26,770 nucleotides of DNA from Methanoregula sp. Lineage in GTDB: Archaea; Halobacteriota; Methanomicrobia; Methanomicrobiales; Methanospirillaceae. The notes beneath the pieces were generated by a model. It ran no database searches. It was not told the DNA's origin and saw nothing but the letters and a program-made list of their open reading frames with translations. The DNA is taken from positions 1 to 26,770 of the forward strand of contig NZ_PIZH01000001.1 of the NCBI RefSeq assembly GCF_002835825.1, read 5' to 3'. The position numbers were made by a program, and so were the translations under genes. Below are positions 8,402-15,911 of this stretch, piece after piece (position 1 is the stretch's first letter; each line of letters opens with the position of its first letter).

Positions 8402-8577
8402 ATGAACGGTGAAAATATAGTATCTGCGGTCGGGACAGAACGGGATGTATAAAAATTGGTTGAGGAGATTTCACAAGAAATTGCTCATATCCGCTATAAC
8501 AATGAAAATCCGATACCTTTTCACTTGGGGGTTCTTTCGATGCGAGAACCTTATTATACATCCTGCGAGTAGAGCCC

Positions 8578-9015
8578 CTAAAACCCCCCGTCCCAATTAT
8601 CTACTGCCACGTGCAGGCTGAGAAACGGCGGAAGGTTCCCGAAAACTATGTCTGATTTCATTCGCTCTTTTTCGTCATTGATCCATTGCGGGAAAAGTCG
8701 CAGGCCATGGAAACGTGATATCTTTGACTCCCCCTTTGCCGAGGTAATCGTCACATAATCGAGTATTACCTGGAGAACCTCGAAAGTAGCCATGCTTGAT
8801 GAATGAGAGGAACGGAGTTCTTCGAAGGCATAGGCCGTCGACATTGGCGGAATGTATCTTAATTGGGGCATGAGGGCATCAGCCCCCGTCATTACACATG
8901 AATAATTCGAGAAATTCCGGAATATCCGACTATAGTTATCCTGAAAAAACCGAATTAACCACAATTGGAAATTGGATAAGGAAAAATCCGGTGCAGCGAG
9001 ATTTTTTATATACAC
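8578..9015 (-). CDS. Doubtful hypothetical protein with atypical codon use
   Basis: Open for 145 codons from a GTG at 9015; internal ATGs at 8892 and 8844 would give about 104 or 88 residues. I recognise no family. The second half reads like protein (MATFEVLQVILDYVTITSA, then FHGLRLFPQWINDE and FLSLHVAVDNWDGGF) and uses plausible codons. The first 40 codons are A/T-rich and overlap the TATA box of the opposite-strand operon, so the real start, if any, is internal. Codon use (TTA, ATA, TCA, AGA) differs from the neighbours. It may be a horizontally acquired orphan, a gene remnant or chance. Confidence 0.3.
   Translation of the reverse strand: MYIKNLAAPDFSLSNFQLWLIRFFQDNYSRIFRNFSNYSCVMTGADALMPQLRYIPPMSTAYAFEELRSSHSSSMATFEVLQVILDYVTITSAKGESKISRFHGLRLFPQWINDEKERMKSDIVFGNLPPFLSLHVAVDNWDGGF
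9003..9010 (+). promoter_or_regulatory. Archaeal TATA box of the leuA/cimA-ilvBN operon
   Basis: TTTTTATATA-type box A centred near 9007. Transcription would start about 25 bases downstream, near 9032, leaving a leader of about 15 bases with GGTGA (9035-9039) nine bases before the GTG start at 9049. The match to the archaeal consensus is strong. Confidence 0.7.
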
Positions 9016-9048
9016 CAGTCCTATGAATATTCATGGTGAATGCCATGA

Positions 9049-10539
9049 GTGAGTGTTTTATTCGCCGATAAACTGCGCTTTTTCGACACAACATTACGGG
9101 ACGGGGAACAGACTCCCGGCGTCTCGCTGAATCCTGAACAGAAATTTGAGATCGCCTCCAGGCTCTCGGACATTGGTATCGATGTCGTGGAGGCTGGTTC
9201 TGCGGCAGCCTCAGATGGAGAGCGTGAAGCGATCCGCCGGATTGCAGATGCCGGGCTTACCGCTGAGATCTGTACTTATGTACGTGCCCTCAAGGAGGAC
9301 ATCGATTACGCAGCTGACCTTGGTGCAGATTCGGTCCACCTTGTCATACCGGTCAGTGACCTGCACATAGCAAAGAAGCTGCGGAAAAACCGTGAGCAGG
9401 TTGCGGCAATGGCTTATGATGCCGTGGAGTACGCGAAAGGCCGCGGGCTTATTGTTGAACTCTCCGGTGAAGATGCATCGCGGGCAGATCAGGTATTCCT
9501 GCACGAGATCTTCTCTGAAGGGGTGCAAAGGGGGGCCGACCGACTCTGTTTCTGCGACACGGTCGGGCTCCTGACACCGGAGAAGACCTCGGTGTTTATC
9601 CCGCCGCTTTCCGCTATCGCCCCGTTATCAATCCACTGCCATGACGACCTCGGGTTTGCACTGACAAACACCATGGCGGCCTTAAAAGCCGGAGCCAGCT
9701 GCGCCCACGTGACCATCAACGGTCTTGGAGAGCGGGCAGGCAACACGCCGTTTGAGGAGGTTGTGATGGCACTCGAAGTGCTCTATGATTACCGGACACG
9801 GATCATCAAGGAGAGGATCTACCCGCTTGCAAGTCTCGTATCCCGGCATACCGGTGTTGCGCTTGCCGTGAACAAGGCAATCGTAGGCGAGATGGCGTTC
9901 ACGCACGAGAGCGGCATCCATGCGCACGGGGTCATGCGCGAACCATCTACGTACGAATCGGTGGAACCCGGGATGGTAGGCCGCAAACGCCGGATCGTTC
10001 TTGGGAAACATTCAGGGACTGCATCAGTCGAAGCTGCCCTGCATGAAATGAACTACAATGCTGATGAGAAGCAGGTAAAGGAGATCGTCAAGCGGGTCAA
10101 GCAGCTCGGGGATGAAGGCAAACGCGTCACCGATGCCGACCTGATGGCTGTGGCTGATGCCGTGCTCTCGATCGAATGCAAGCCGGTCATCAAGATGCGG
10201 CAGTTCACTGCAACTTCCGGCAGCCACATGATCCCAACTGCTTCCGTAACGCTTGTGGTCAATGGCCAGGAAATGACCGGTGCAGCAACCGGTGACGGCC
10301 CGGTTGATGCAGCTATGGAAGTTCTCCGCAAGTGCGTGAGCGATGTTGCCGATATCCGGCTTGAGGAGTATCACGTGGACGCGATCAGTGGCGGGACGGA
10401 TGCTCTCGTCGAAGTAACAGTAAGATTAAGTAAAGACGGGAAGATAATTACATCACGCGGCGCCCGCACCGACATCATTATGGCAAGTGTCGAGGCGATG
10501 ATTGCCGGCATGAACAGACTATTGAGGGACAGGACATGA
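9049..10539 (+). CDS. leuA/cimA: (R)-citramalate synthase / 2-isopropylmalate synthase family protein
   Basis: 496 residues, matching LeuA/CimA with the C-terminal regulatory domain (homocitrate synthase AksA is shorter). Condenses acetyl-CoA with pyruvate (CimA, towards isoleucine) or 2-oxoisovalerate (LeuA, towards leucine). Seen: FFDTTLRDGEQTPG (11-24) with the catalytic Arg and metal-binding Asp; HCHDD with His 196 and His 198 as metal ligands; NGLGERAGN at 224-232; and after about residue 370 a LeuA-type allosteric dimer domain containing GDGPVDAA. Start: GTG at 9049 with GGTGA nine bases upstream; the in-frame ATG at 9040 runs straight into a stop. The neighbouring ilvB/ilvN suit CimA, since its product feeds 2-oxobutyrate to acetohydroxyacid synthase, but LeuA cannot be excluded by eye. 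Confidence 0.9.
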   Translation: MSVLFADKLRFFDTTLRDGEQTPGVSLNPEQKFEIASRLSDIGIDVVEAGSAAASDGEREAIRRIADAGLTAEICTYVRALKEDIDYAADLGADSVHLVIPVSDLHIAKKLRKNREQVAAMAYDAVEYAKGRGLIVELSGEDASRADQVFLHEIFSEGVQRGADRLCFCDTVGLLTPEKTSVFIPPLSAIAPLSIHCHDDLGFALTNTMAALKAGASCAHVTINGLGERAGNTPFEEVVMALEVLYDYRTRIIKERIYPLASLVSRHTGVALAVNKAIVGEMAFTHESGIHAHGVMREPSTYESVEPGMVGRKRRIVLGKHSGTASVEAALHEMNYNADEKQVKEIVKRVKQLGDEGKRVTDADLMAVADAVLSIECKPVIKMRQFTATSGSHMIPTASVTLVVNGQEMTGAATGDGPVDAAMEVLRKCVSDVADIRLEEYHVDAISGGTDALVEVTVRLSKDGKIITSRGARTDIIMASVEAMIAGMNRLLRDRT

Positions 10540-12212
10540 AGACCGGGGCAAAAATCCTCGTTGAATCACTGCAGCGCGAAGGGACCGAGATCATTTTCGG
10601 GTACCCGGGCGGTGTAGTGCTGCCGATCTATGATGAACTCTATGACTCGTCACTTCGGCACATTCTCGTACGGCACGAACAGGCTGCCGCGCATGCCGCT
10701 GACGGCTATGCACGCGCAAGCGGTCGTGTAGGCGTATGCCTCGCAACGAGCGGTCCCGGTGCATGCAACCTCGTCACCGGCATAGCAACTGCTTACATGG
10801 ACTCGGTCCCGATGGTTGCGCTGACCGGCCAGGTCCCGACAAACCTTCTGGGCAACGATGCCTTCCAGGAGTCCGATATCACCGGTATCACAATGCCGAT
10901 CACGAAGCACAACTATCTTGTGAAGAGTGCCGGTGAAGTGAGCCGGACCGTCCAGGAGGCGTTCTACATCGCTGGTACCGGCAGGCCGGGCCCGGTTCTG
11001 ATCGATATTCCAAAAGACGTCAGCACCGGCCTTTCCGCGGATGTGAAACTACCAGAGAAGGTAACGCTCCGCGGCTACAACCCGACCTACAAAGGACACA
11101 AGCGCCAGATGGAAAAGGCGCTCCAGCTGCTCGCTCAATCCGAGCGACCGCTTATCTATGCCGGTGGCGGCATCATTGCATCCAACGCCTCGCCCGAACT
11201 CATGGAATTTGCAATGCTTGCATCCATACCGGTTACCACAACGCTGATGGGAATTGGGTGCATCCCCTGCCACCACCCGCTCAACCTCGGGATGCTGGGG
11301 ATGCATGGGACCGAGTACGCGAATTTCGCGGTAACGGAATGCGACCTCATGATCGCTATCGGCGCACGATTTGATGACCGGGTAACCGGAAAGATCGATA
11401 CCTTCGCGCCCCATGCAAAGATCATCCACATAGATATCGATCCGGCCGAAATCGGAAAGAACAAACGGGTCGATGTCCCAATTGTCGGTGATGTAAAAGC
11501 GGTCTTGAGAGACCTGCTTTCGCTCATGAAAAAGCAGGGAGCGCATGAGGCGTGGAGAAAAAAGATCAAGCACTGGAAACAGCATCACCCGCTCAAGTGC
11601 CCGACTAACGGTGCACTGCACCCGCAGTTCATCATCCGGACGCTCTCCGATCTTGTCAAGGAGAAGGCAGTTATCGTCTCTGAGGTGGGCCAGAACCAGA
11701 TGTGGACGGCTCAGCATTTCTGCTTCCACAACCCCCGGACCTGGATCACCTCCGGCGGTCTTGGTACCATGGGATATGGACTTCCCGCAGCGATGGGTGT
11801 GCATTTTGCCCGGCCCGATGTGCCGGTCTTTGACATTGCCGGCGACGGCAGCATCCAGATGAACATCCAGGAGTTCGGAACCCTTGCCTCCAACCAGATA
11901 CCGGTCAAGGTCGTTATCCTGAACAATATGTATCTCGGCATGGTTCGCCAGTGGCAGGAGCTCTTCTACGATCACCGGTACTCGTTCACCGAGCTGCCGC
12001 CGGTTGACTTCGTGAAGATTGCCAATGCCTATGGCATCGAAGGCATGCGGGTCGAGTCACCGGATGACGTGCTCCCGGCTCTTCAGGCATCGCTTGACTG
12101 CAATGGCCCGTTTGTCATGGACTTCCGGATCGAACGGGAAGAGAACGTTTTCCCGATGGTCCCGGCCGGTGCTGCGATCAATGAGATGATTGGAGGGCAT
12201 CCCCCATCATGA
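10536..12212 (+). CDS. ilvB: Acetolactate (acetohydroxyacid) synthase large subunit
   Basis: 558 residues, full length. Thiamine diphosphate enzyme that joins two pyruvates to acetolactate (valine, leucine), or pyruvate with 2-oxobutyrate (isoleucine). Seen: GYPGGVVLPIYDEL at 23-36; RHEQAAAHAADGYARASG with the catalytic Glu 48 that activates the cofactor; ATSGPGACN; and the C-terminal ThDP/Mg motif from GDGS (436-439) to LNNMYLGMVRQWQELFY. FDDRVTGK in the middle is typical of AHAS rather than other family members. The ATG overlaps the previous stop as ATGA and the 3' end overlaps ilvN in the same way, so the three genes should be translated together. Confidence 0.96.
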   Translation: MKTGAKILVESLQREGTEIIFGYPGGVVLPIYDELYDSSLRHILVRHEQAAAHAADGYARASGRVGVCLATSGPGACNLVTGIATAYMDSVPMVALTGQVPTNLLGNDAFQESDITGITMPITKHNYLVKSAGEVSRTVQEAFYIAGTGRPGPVLIDIPKDVSTGLSADVKLPEKVTLRGYNPTYKGHKRQMEKALQLLAQSERPLIYAGGGIIASNASPELMEFAMLASIPVTTTLMGIGCIPCHHPLNLGMLGMHGTEYANFAVTECDLMIAIGARFDDRVTGKIDTFAPHAKIIHIDIDPAEIGKNKRVDVPIVGDVKAVLRDLLSLMKKQGAHEAWRKKIKHWKQHHPLKCPTNGALHPQFIIRTLSDLVKEKAVIVSEVGQNQMWTAQHFCFHNPRTWITSGGLGTMGYGLPAAMGVHFARPDVPVFDIAGDGSIQMNIQEFGTLASNQIPVKVVILNNMYLGMVRQWQELFYDHRYSFTELPPVDFVKIANAYGIEGMRVESPDDVLPALQASLDCNGPFVMDFRIEREENVFPMVPAGAAINEMIGGHPPS

Positions 12213-12712
12213 AGCCGCACACGCTGTCAATCCTTGTCGAGAACAAAGCCGGTGTGTTGTCACGAGTCACCGGGCTCTTCTCCCGACGCGGGTTCAACAT
12301 CGAAAGCCTGGCAGTCGGCCCCTGTGAGGAGCCGGACATGAGCCGGATCACCATTGTGGTCATTGGTGACGATGCGCAGGTCGAGCAGGTGATGAAGCAG
12401 CTCAACAAGCTCATCGATGTCATCAAGGTCTCGGACCTGACGGACAGTGAGCGGGTGGAACGTGAACTTGCCCTGATCAAAGTCACGGCAGAACTGGGAA
12501 CGTCCCGTGCCGAGATTATGCAGATCGCATCCATCTTCCGGGCTTCCATTGTGGATGTCGGAGCAAAGACCCTGATCCTGCAGGTTATCGGCGATACCGA
12601 CAAGATTGATGCTTTAGAGAAACTCCTTCGCCAGTACGGGATCAAGGAGTTCGTCCGCACAGGCACGGTCGGGATCCTCCGCGGGTCAAAGACCGTGACG
12701 AGCGGTAAATAA
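12209..12712 (+). CDS. ilvN: Acetolactate synthase small (regulatory) subunit
   Basis: 167 residues, typical of archaeal and bacterial IlvN/IlvH. The N-terminal ACT domain (about 3-80) begins HTLSILVENKAGVLSRVTGL and includes RRGFNIESLAVGP, the usual valine-binding fold region; the C-terminal part (about 85-160) is the second regulatory domain. It activates the large subunit and gives feedback inhibition by branched-chain amino acids. The start ATG overlaps the ilvB stop (ATGA); GGAGGG lies about 12 bases upstream, rather far, so coupling to ilvB translation is probably important. ilvC, which often follows in other methanogens, is not here; the operon ends in oligo-T. Confidence 0.95.
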   Translation: MKPHTLSILVENKAGVLSRVTGLFSRRGFNIESLAVGPCEEPDMSRITIVVIGDDAQVEQVMKQLNKLIDVIKVSDLTDSERVERELALIKVTAELGTSRAEIMQIASIFRASIVDVGAKTLILQVIGDTDKIDALEKLLRQYGIKEFVRTGTVGILRGSKTVTSGK

Positions 12713-12729
12713 TTTTTTTGGATTTTTTT
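12713..12729 (+). terminator. Oligo-T terminator of the ilv operon
   Basis: Two runs of seven T (12713-12719 and 12723-12729) directly after the ilvN stop. This is the usual form of intrinsic termination signal in archaea, where a hairpin is not needed. Confidence 0.65.
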
Positions 12730-12912
12730 CAACACCCTGAGAATTGCATAAGGGCTTCCCTCATCAGGGCATCTCCAAAATACGGCTCGCAGTTCGTGAT
12801 TGGTATGGGGGATATTTTGGATCCAAGAATGATTTGGGGAATCCCGAAAGAATAGCCAAAACTACCCCGTCCGCAATCTTAATCCGCGCTTCAGATAATA
12901 TCCAAGCAGGCG

Positions 12913-13830
12913 ATGATGACGATGAAGCGGAAGATCATCAGCATTGACGACACAAAATGCACCGGCTGCGGCCAGTGCATCCCCGACTGCCCGGAGGGAG
13001 CACTCCAGATCATTGATGGAAAGGCCCGGCTCGTGAGCGATCTCTTTTGTGATGGATTGGGCGCCTGCATCGGCACCTGCCCGGAAGGTGCGATCAGCAT
13101 AATCGAACGCGAGGCCGAGCCATACGATGAACAAAAAGTCATGGCCGTTATCGTAACACAGGGCATTCCGGTAATAAAAGCGCACCTGGAACACCTGGCA
13201 GGCCATGGCGAGACCGCATTGTATAACGAAGCCATCGAGTACCTGATTGAGAACAGCATTCCCATCCCCGACCACAAACCGCCTGTAATGAAAAAACCAG
13301 TCCCGTTTGGAACCCGATCAGGACGAAATACACACTCCGCGGTCTGTCATGCCGGACCTCACGAGCCCAATCCTTTTGCCGGATGCCCGGGTGAAGCTGC
13401 AATGAACATCCCAAAGGAAGTGACACACACAGGACATCAGCAGGCGATCGTGGGCATGTCCAAGTCTGAGCTCCGGCAATGGCCGGTACAGCTCGCACTC
13501 CTGAACCCCGCTGCTTCGTATTTCCAGAATGCAGACCTGCTTATCTCCGCGGACTGCACACCATTTGCGTACGGGGAATTCCATCAGGAATTCCTCAAAG
13601 GGCGGATACTGATTATCTTTTGCCCGAAACTCGACACGGACATTGAAGGATATATCAGCAAACTTGCTGCCATATTTTCCCTGCATGCGATCAAATCAAT
13701 CACGATCCTCAGGATGGAAGTCCCCTGCTGTGGAGGAGTCCGGCATGTTGTGGAGAAGGCATTGGAAAAATCCCAAAAGACGATCCCGGTTGACGAGAAG
13801 ACTGTGACGATTAACGGGAGCATTGTGTGA
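12913..13830 (+). CDS. 4Fe-4S ferredoxin-domain protein
   Basis: 305 residues from 12913; in-frame ATGs at 12916 and 12922 are alternatives. The last gives a compact MKRKIISID N-terminus and lies about 25 bases after a TATA-like GATAATAT (12894-12901), so it could be leaderless. N-terminal ferredoxin domain: Cys 16, 19, 22, 26 (CTGCGQCIPDC) and a second group Cys 46, 52, 56 (CDGLGACIGTC), where Leu 49 occupies the place of the usual middle Cys. The rest (~240 residues) is not a standard enzyme but has further Cys in AVCHAG, FAGCPG, ADCTPF, FCPKLD and VPCCGG. It resembles the uncharacterised '4Fe-4S binding protein' family of anaerobes. Presumably a cytoplasmic redox protein; its partner is unknown. 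Confidence 0.85.
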   Translation: MMTMKRKIISIDDTKCTGCGQCIPDCPEGALQIIDGKARLVSDLFCDGLGACIGTCPEGAISIIEREAEPYDEQKVMAVIVTQGIPVIKAHLEHLAGHGETALYNEAIEYLIENSIPIPDHKPPVMKKPVPFGTRSGRNTHSAVCHAGPHEPNPFAGCPGEAAMNIPKEVTHTGHQQAIVGMSKSELRQWPVQLALLNPAASYFQNADLLISADCTPFAYGEFHQEFLKGRILIIFCPKLDTDIEGYISKLAAIFSLHAIKSITILRMEVPCCGGVRHVVEKALEKSQKTIPVDEKTVTINGSIV

Positions 13831-13897
13831 TGGCGGGTATTGGAGCAGGTGTGACGATCTGACAGGTTACATGGTTCTGCACCCGTACGTGGGCTGA

Positions 13898-13929
13898 CTC
13901 TGCGAAAGAGTATTCTCTCTTTTTCAGAG
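13898..13929 (+). terminator. Hairpin after the ferredoxin-domain gene
   Basis: CTCTG-CG-AAAGAG (13898-13910) pairs with CTCTTT-TT-CAGAG (13917-13929): stems of 6 and 5 bp separated by a two-base internal loop, with a 6-base terminal loop. It lies 67 bases after the stop codon and is T-rich on its 3' side. Terminator or RNA-processing site is the simplest reading. Confidence 0.45.
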
Positions 13930-13980
13930 GTCTTGGGGAAAGATACTCTGCAATAAAAATATCTTCAGGTTACGGGATTA

Positions 13981-14098
13981 TTTTTCGGATCGGAGGCCAT
14001 TTTGAAAATAGGGTTTTATGCAAATCGCGTTTTTTCTCGAATTACAGTGTACAAATTTGGAATTACCAATAATTCAGGCATTTTTTTCGGACCGGAGG
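13981..14098. repeat. Imperfect 16-base direct repeat pair
   Basis: TTTTTCGGATCGGAGG at 13981-13996 and TTTTTCGGACCGGAGG at 14083-14098 differ in one base and start 102 bases apart. Each is preceded by T-rich sequence. The function is unknown. Confidence 0.5.
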
Positions 14099-14314
14099 GG
14101 TATTTCAGACTCAAATAAAAGCCTAATTGGTGCCTTTTGAATCGATCTTCTCAGGATTAATCATAGAAGAGTGCGGCCGAACGAAAGGAAACACGTGATT
14201 CCAGGCATCCCGGGTATGTATCAAAGATCCCTCTTTTAAAAAAAAGACATTTATGATAGATGAATTACACTCGCAGGATTTTTCTTCTGTGATTGTAAAA
14301 AGAGAAATTCGGGA

Positions 14315-15226
14315 TCAAACCTGCCGGAATATGCCTTTTGGCACCGCAATCTCAAACCGGGCACCCTGGCCGGGGGTTCCGGATTCCCAGATGGTAATTC
14401 CGGTTACACCAAGTGTTTCCCGGATTAGGAAGAGGCCATAACCCGCATGCTTCCGGCTTCCCCATTCTTTGGGGAACAGGAAGGCTTTCATCTCCTGGGA
14501 GATTCCGACACCATCATCCTCAAAGATGATGATCATCTTTTCGTCTGCCTTTTTCCGGTGGATCCGTATCTGGGTAAGCTTGGGTCCGCCATATTTCATG
14601 GAATTGCTGATCAGGTAATAGAAGACCTTCTCGAGAAGCGGGTCGGCATAGATCTCCAAATCGTGAATCTCCATCTCAAAACTTACATGCCCGAGGTCCA
14701 CCCCGACCTTTGCCCGCATGATGGCATCGGCCACATTCTGCCATGACGGGGAAATTGCACCAATATCCTGGTATTCCTTGGTAAACTTGATCTGCCGGCG
14801 AATCCGGTCTATCGCCTCGTTCATCCGCTTCACTTCCGGCGTCTTCTCGGCAGGTTCAAGATCGCGGTGGAGCTGAGTCAATTCATTGAGGATATCGTAA
14901 CGGGTGATATTGTTGAGGAACATGAGCTTGTTGTTTGCCCGCTCCAATGCATCCTGAACCTGTTCCGTCTCTTTTGATACCTGCGTCACTTCATTCCAGC
15001 GACGGACAGCGAAGAAGACAAAACCCACCGTGAGGAAAATGGCAGCAATGAAAAATGCGCTTGCCTGCTGTGCCCCGGACGATTCGAGAGCCCGGATCAG
15101 CACCTCCGGCAGGTTCATGAAATACGCAGCAATATACACGACCACAGCAAAGACGGCGATGATAAAAATGTCAACGAGCATCTTGAAGTGGGGCAGTCGT
15201 GTTATCTCTTTTGCCTCAGCACTCAT
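14315..15226 (-). CDS. Membrane sensor histidine kinase with Tyr at the phosphoacceptor position
   Basis: 303 residues from the ATG at 15226; an in-frame TTG at 15265 would add 13 residues without a better ribosome binding site. Two membrane segments (about 17-37 and 56-74) flank a short external loop of ~20 residues. A short linker (76-100) is followed by a dimerisation helix with FLNNITRYDILNEL. Related methanogen kinases read ITRHDI here; the codon for residue 110 is TAC (plus-strand bases 14897-14899), giving Tyr instead of His. The HATPase domain is intact: N-box ISNSMKYG (Asn 208), DDGVGI (237-242) and GYGLFL (262-267). No response regulator is adjacent. Either a pseudokinase that modulates another protein, or a kinase using another residue. 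A/T-rich sequence at 15265-15290 is the likely promoter. Confidence 0.88.
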   Translation of the reverse strand: MSAEAKEITRLPHFKMLVDIFIIAVFAVVVYIAAYFMNLPEVLIRALESSGAQQASAFFIAAIFLTVGFVFFAVRRWNEVTQVSKETEQVQDALERANNKLMFLNNITRYDILNELTQLHRDLEPAEKTPEVKRMNEAIDRIRRQIKFTKEYQDIGAISPSWQNVADAIMRAKVGVDLGHVSFEMEIHDLEIYADPLLEKVFYYLISNSMKYGGPKLTQIRIHRKKADEKMIIIFEDDGVGISQEMKAFLFPKEWGSRKHAGYGLFLIRETLGVTGITIWESGTPGQGARFEIAVPKGIFRQV

Positions 15227-15443
15227 ACCGATATATCCACTGCCAGAAGTTATCAATTTTATCAATAATTTCTTATTTTATTACGTATCCGGGCATGGAT
15301 TAAGCCCTGGTTTCATCTCCTGCGCAGGAACGCGGAGCACGTAGGAATGGACAACTAACAGGTTGTCTGAATCTCCGCGATCGTCAACATAGTCGGAAAA
15401 AGGAATCTGTCCAAAGGGTTATCGTAATTTTCATTATCCGGTC

Positions 15444-15656
15444 TCATACATCCCGCCAGTGCTGGCGGTCCAGCCAAAACATGTACCCGAGAGCTGTCGC
15501 AAGACAGAGGGCAACAAAGAGCGTTGGCATGTACCATTCCCGGGAAAGGTACTTCAGCAGGGCAGAGAGGACGAGGCCAAGACAGATGGCAACAAGCATC
15601 ATGCTCGTGATAACCCGGGGATTTGTGAAGGTATTATAGAGTTGCTGGATATCCAT
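15444..15656 (-). CDS. Small two-helix membrane protein
   Basis: 70 residues, no family recognised. It begins MDIQQLYNTFTNPRVITSMM, with hydrophobic segments at about 17-35 (MMLVAICLGLVLSALL) and 45-60 (LFVALCLATALGYMFWL), separated by a loop containing YLSREWYMP, and a polar tail DRQHWRDV. The codons are normal for this genome. The ATG at 15656 has no clear ribosome binding site. The stop lies about 220 bases before the kinase start on the same strand, so co-transcription with the histidine kinase is possible but not shown. Confidence 0.6.
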   Translation of the reverse strand: MDIQQLYNTFTNPRVITSMMLVAICLGLVLSALLKYLSREWYMPTLFVALCLATALGYMFWLDRQHWRDV

Positions 15657-15911
15657 GATAGTCCAGACGATGTGTAGGGCGCGGCAAAAGAAAAATGATT
15701 GGGCGACAATGCATCATCACCCAGTCGTCCGAAATAGAAATTCTGGAGGATCGAACGATAAGCATAGTAACGAATTCCCTTGTCTCAACATAGGGGAAAC
15801 TGGGACAGATAACCAGAGGACAATACAGGAATGATGCCGGATACAGCCCGTTGAACCCGGAGCATCAGCCCAATTCATATACTCTTTCCGTTCTACGCGG
15901 AATACGAAGAA
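15657..15911. other. Divergent intergenic region with PEGA gene promoter
   Basis: 255 bases between the small membrane protein (-) and the PEGA lipoprotein (+). TTCATATACTC near 15872-15882 is a plausible TATA box about 35 bases before the ATG at 15912. A weak stem pairs GATTGGG (about 15697) with CCCAGTC (about 15720) and may be chance. Nothing else stands out. Confidence 0.4.

Larger units (their letters stand above)
8402..9048. other. Low-GC stretch between DUF2115 and the leuA/cimA gene
   Basis: 647 bases visibly richer in A/T than the flanking genes. It holds a TATA-like GTATAAAAATT near 8447 on the plus strand followed by TGAGGAG, but only a 37-codon frame (ATG at 8502) follows, so no gene is called there. 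It also contains one doubtful minus-strand gene (8578-9015) and, at the right end, the TATA box of the next operon. The composition would fit an old insertion or a decayed gene (inference). Confidence 0.5.
13831..14314. other. Convergent non-coding gap with hairpin and direct repeat
   Basis: 484 A/T-rich bases between the 3' ends of the ferredoxin-domain gene (+) and the histidine kinase gene (-); no credible gene. It contains an imperfect hairpin at 13898-13929 and two copies of TTTTTCGGAYCGGAGG (13981-13996 and 14083-14098), and ends with oligo-A at 14238-14245 (oligo-T for the minus-strand kinase transcript). No further structure was evident. Confidence 0.5.

Noticed and set aside
8358..8561. 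67-codon minus-strand frame in the low-GC stretch
   Set aside because: Overlaps the start of the DUF2115 gene in another frame, with no ribosome binding site and no protein-like pattern.
8502..8615. Plus-strand 37-codon frame after a TATA-like box and GGAG
   Set aside because: GGAG is about 35 bases from the ATG, and the frame is short with poor codon use.
11049..11975. 308-codon minus-strand frame opposite ilvB
   Set aside because: ilvB is complete with its cofactor motifs; the antisense translation has no domain and irregular composition.
12744..12947. 67-codon plus-strand frame between ilvN and the ferredoxin-domain gene
   Set aside because: Overlaps the start of the ferredoxin-domain gene, is low in hydrophobic core residues, has no ribosome binding site and ends in a D/E/H-rich tract typical of out-of-frame reading.
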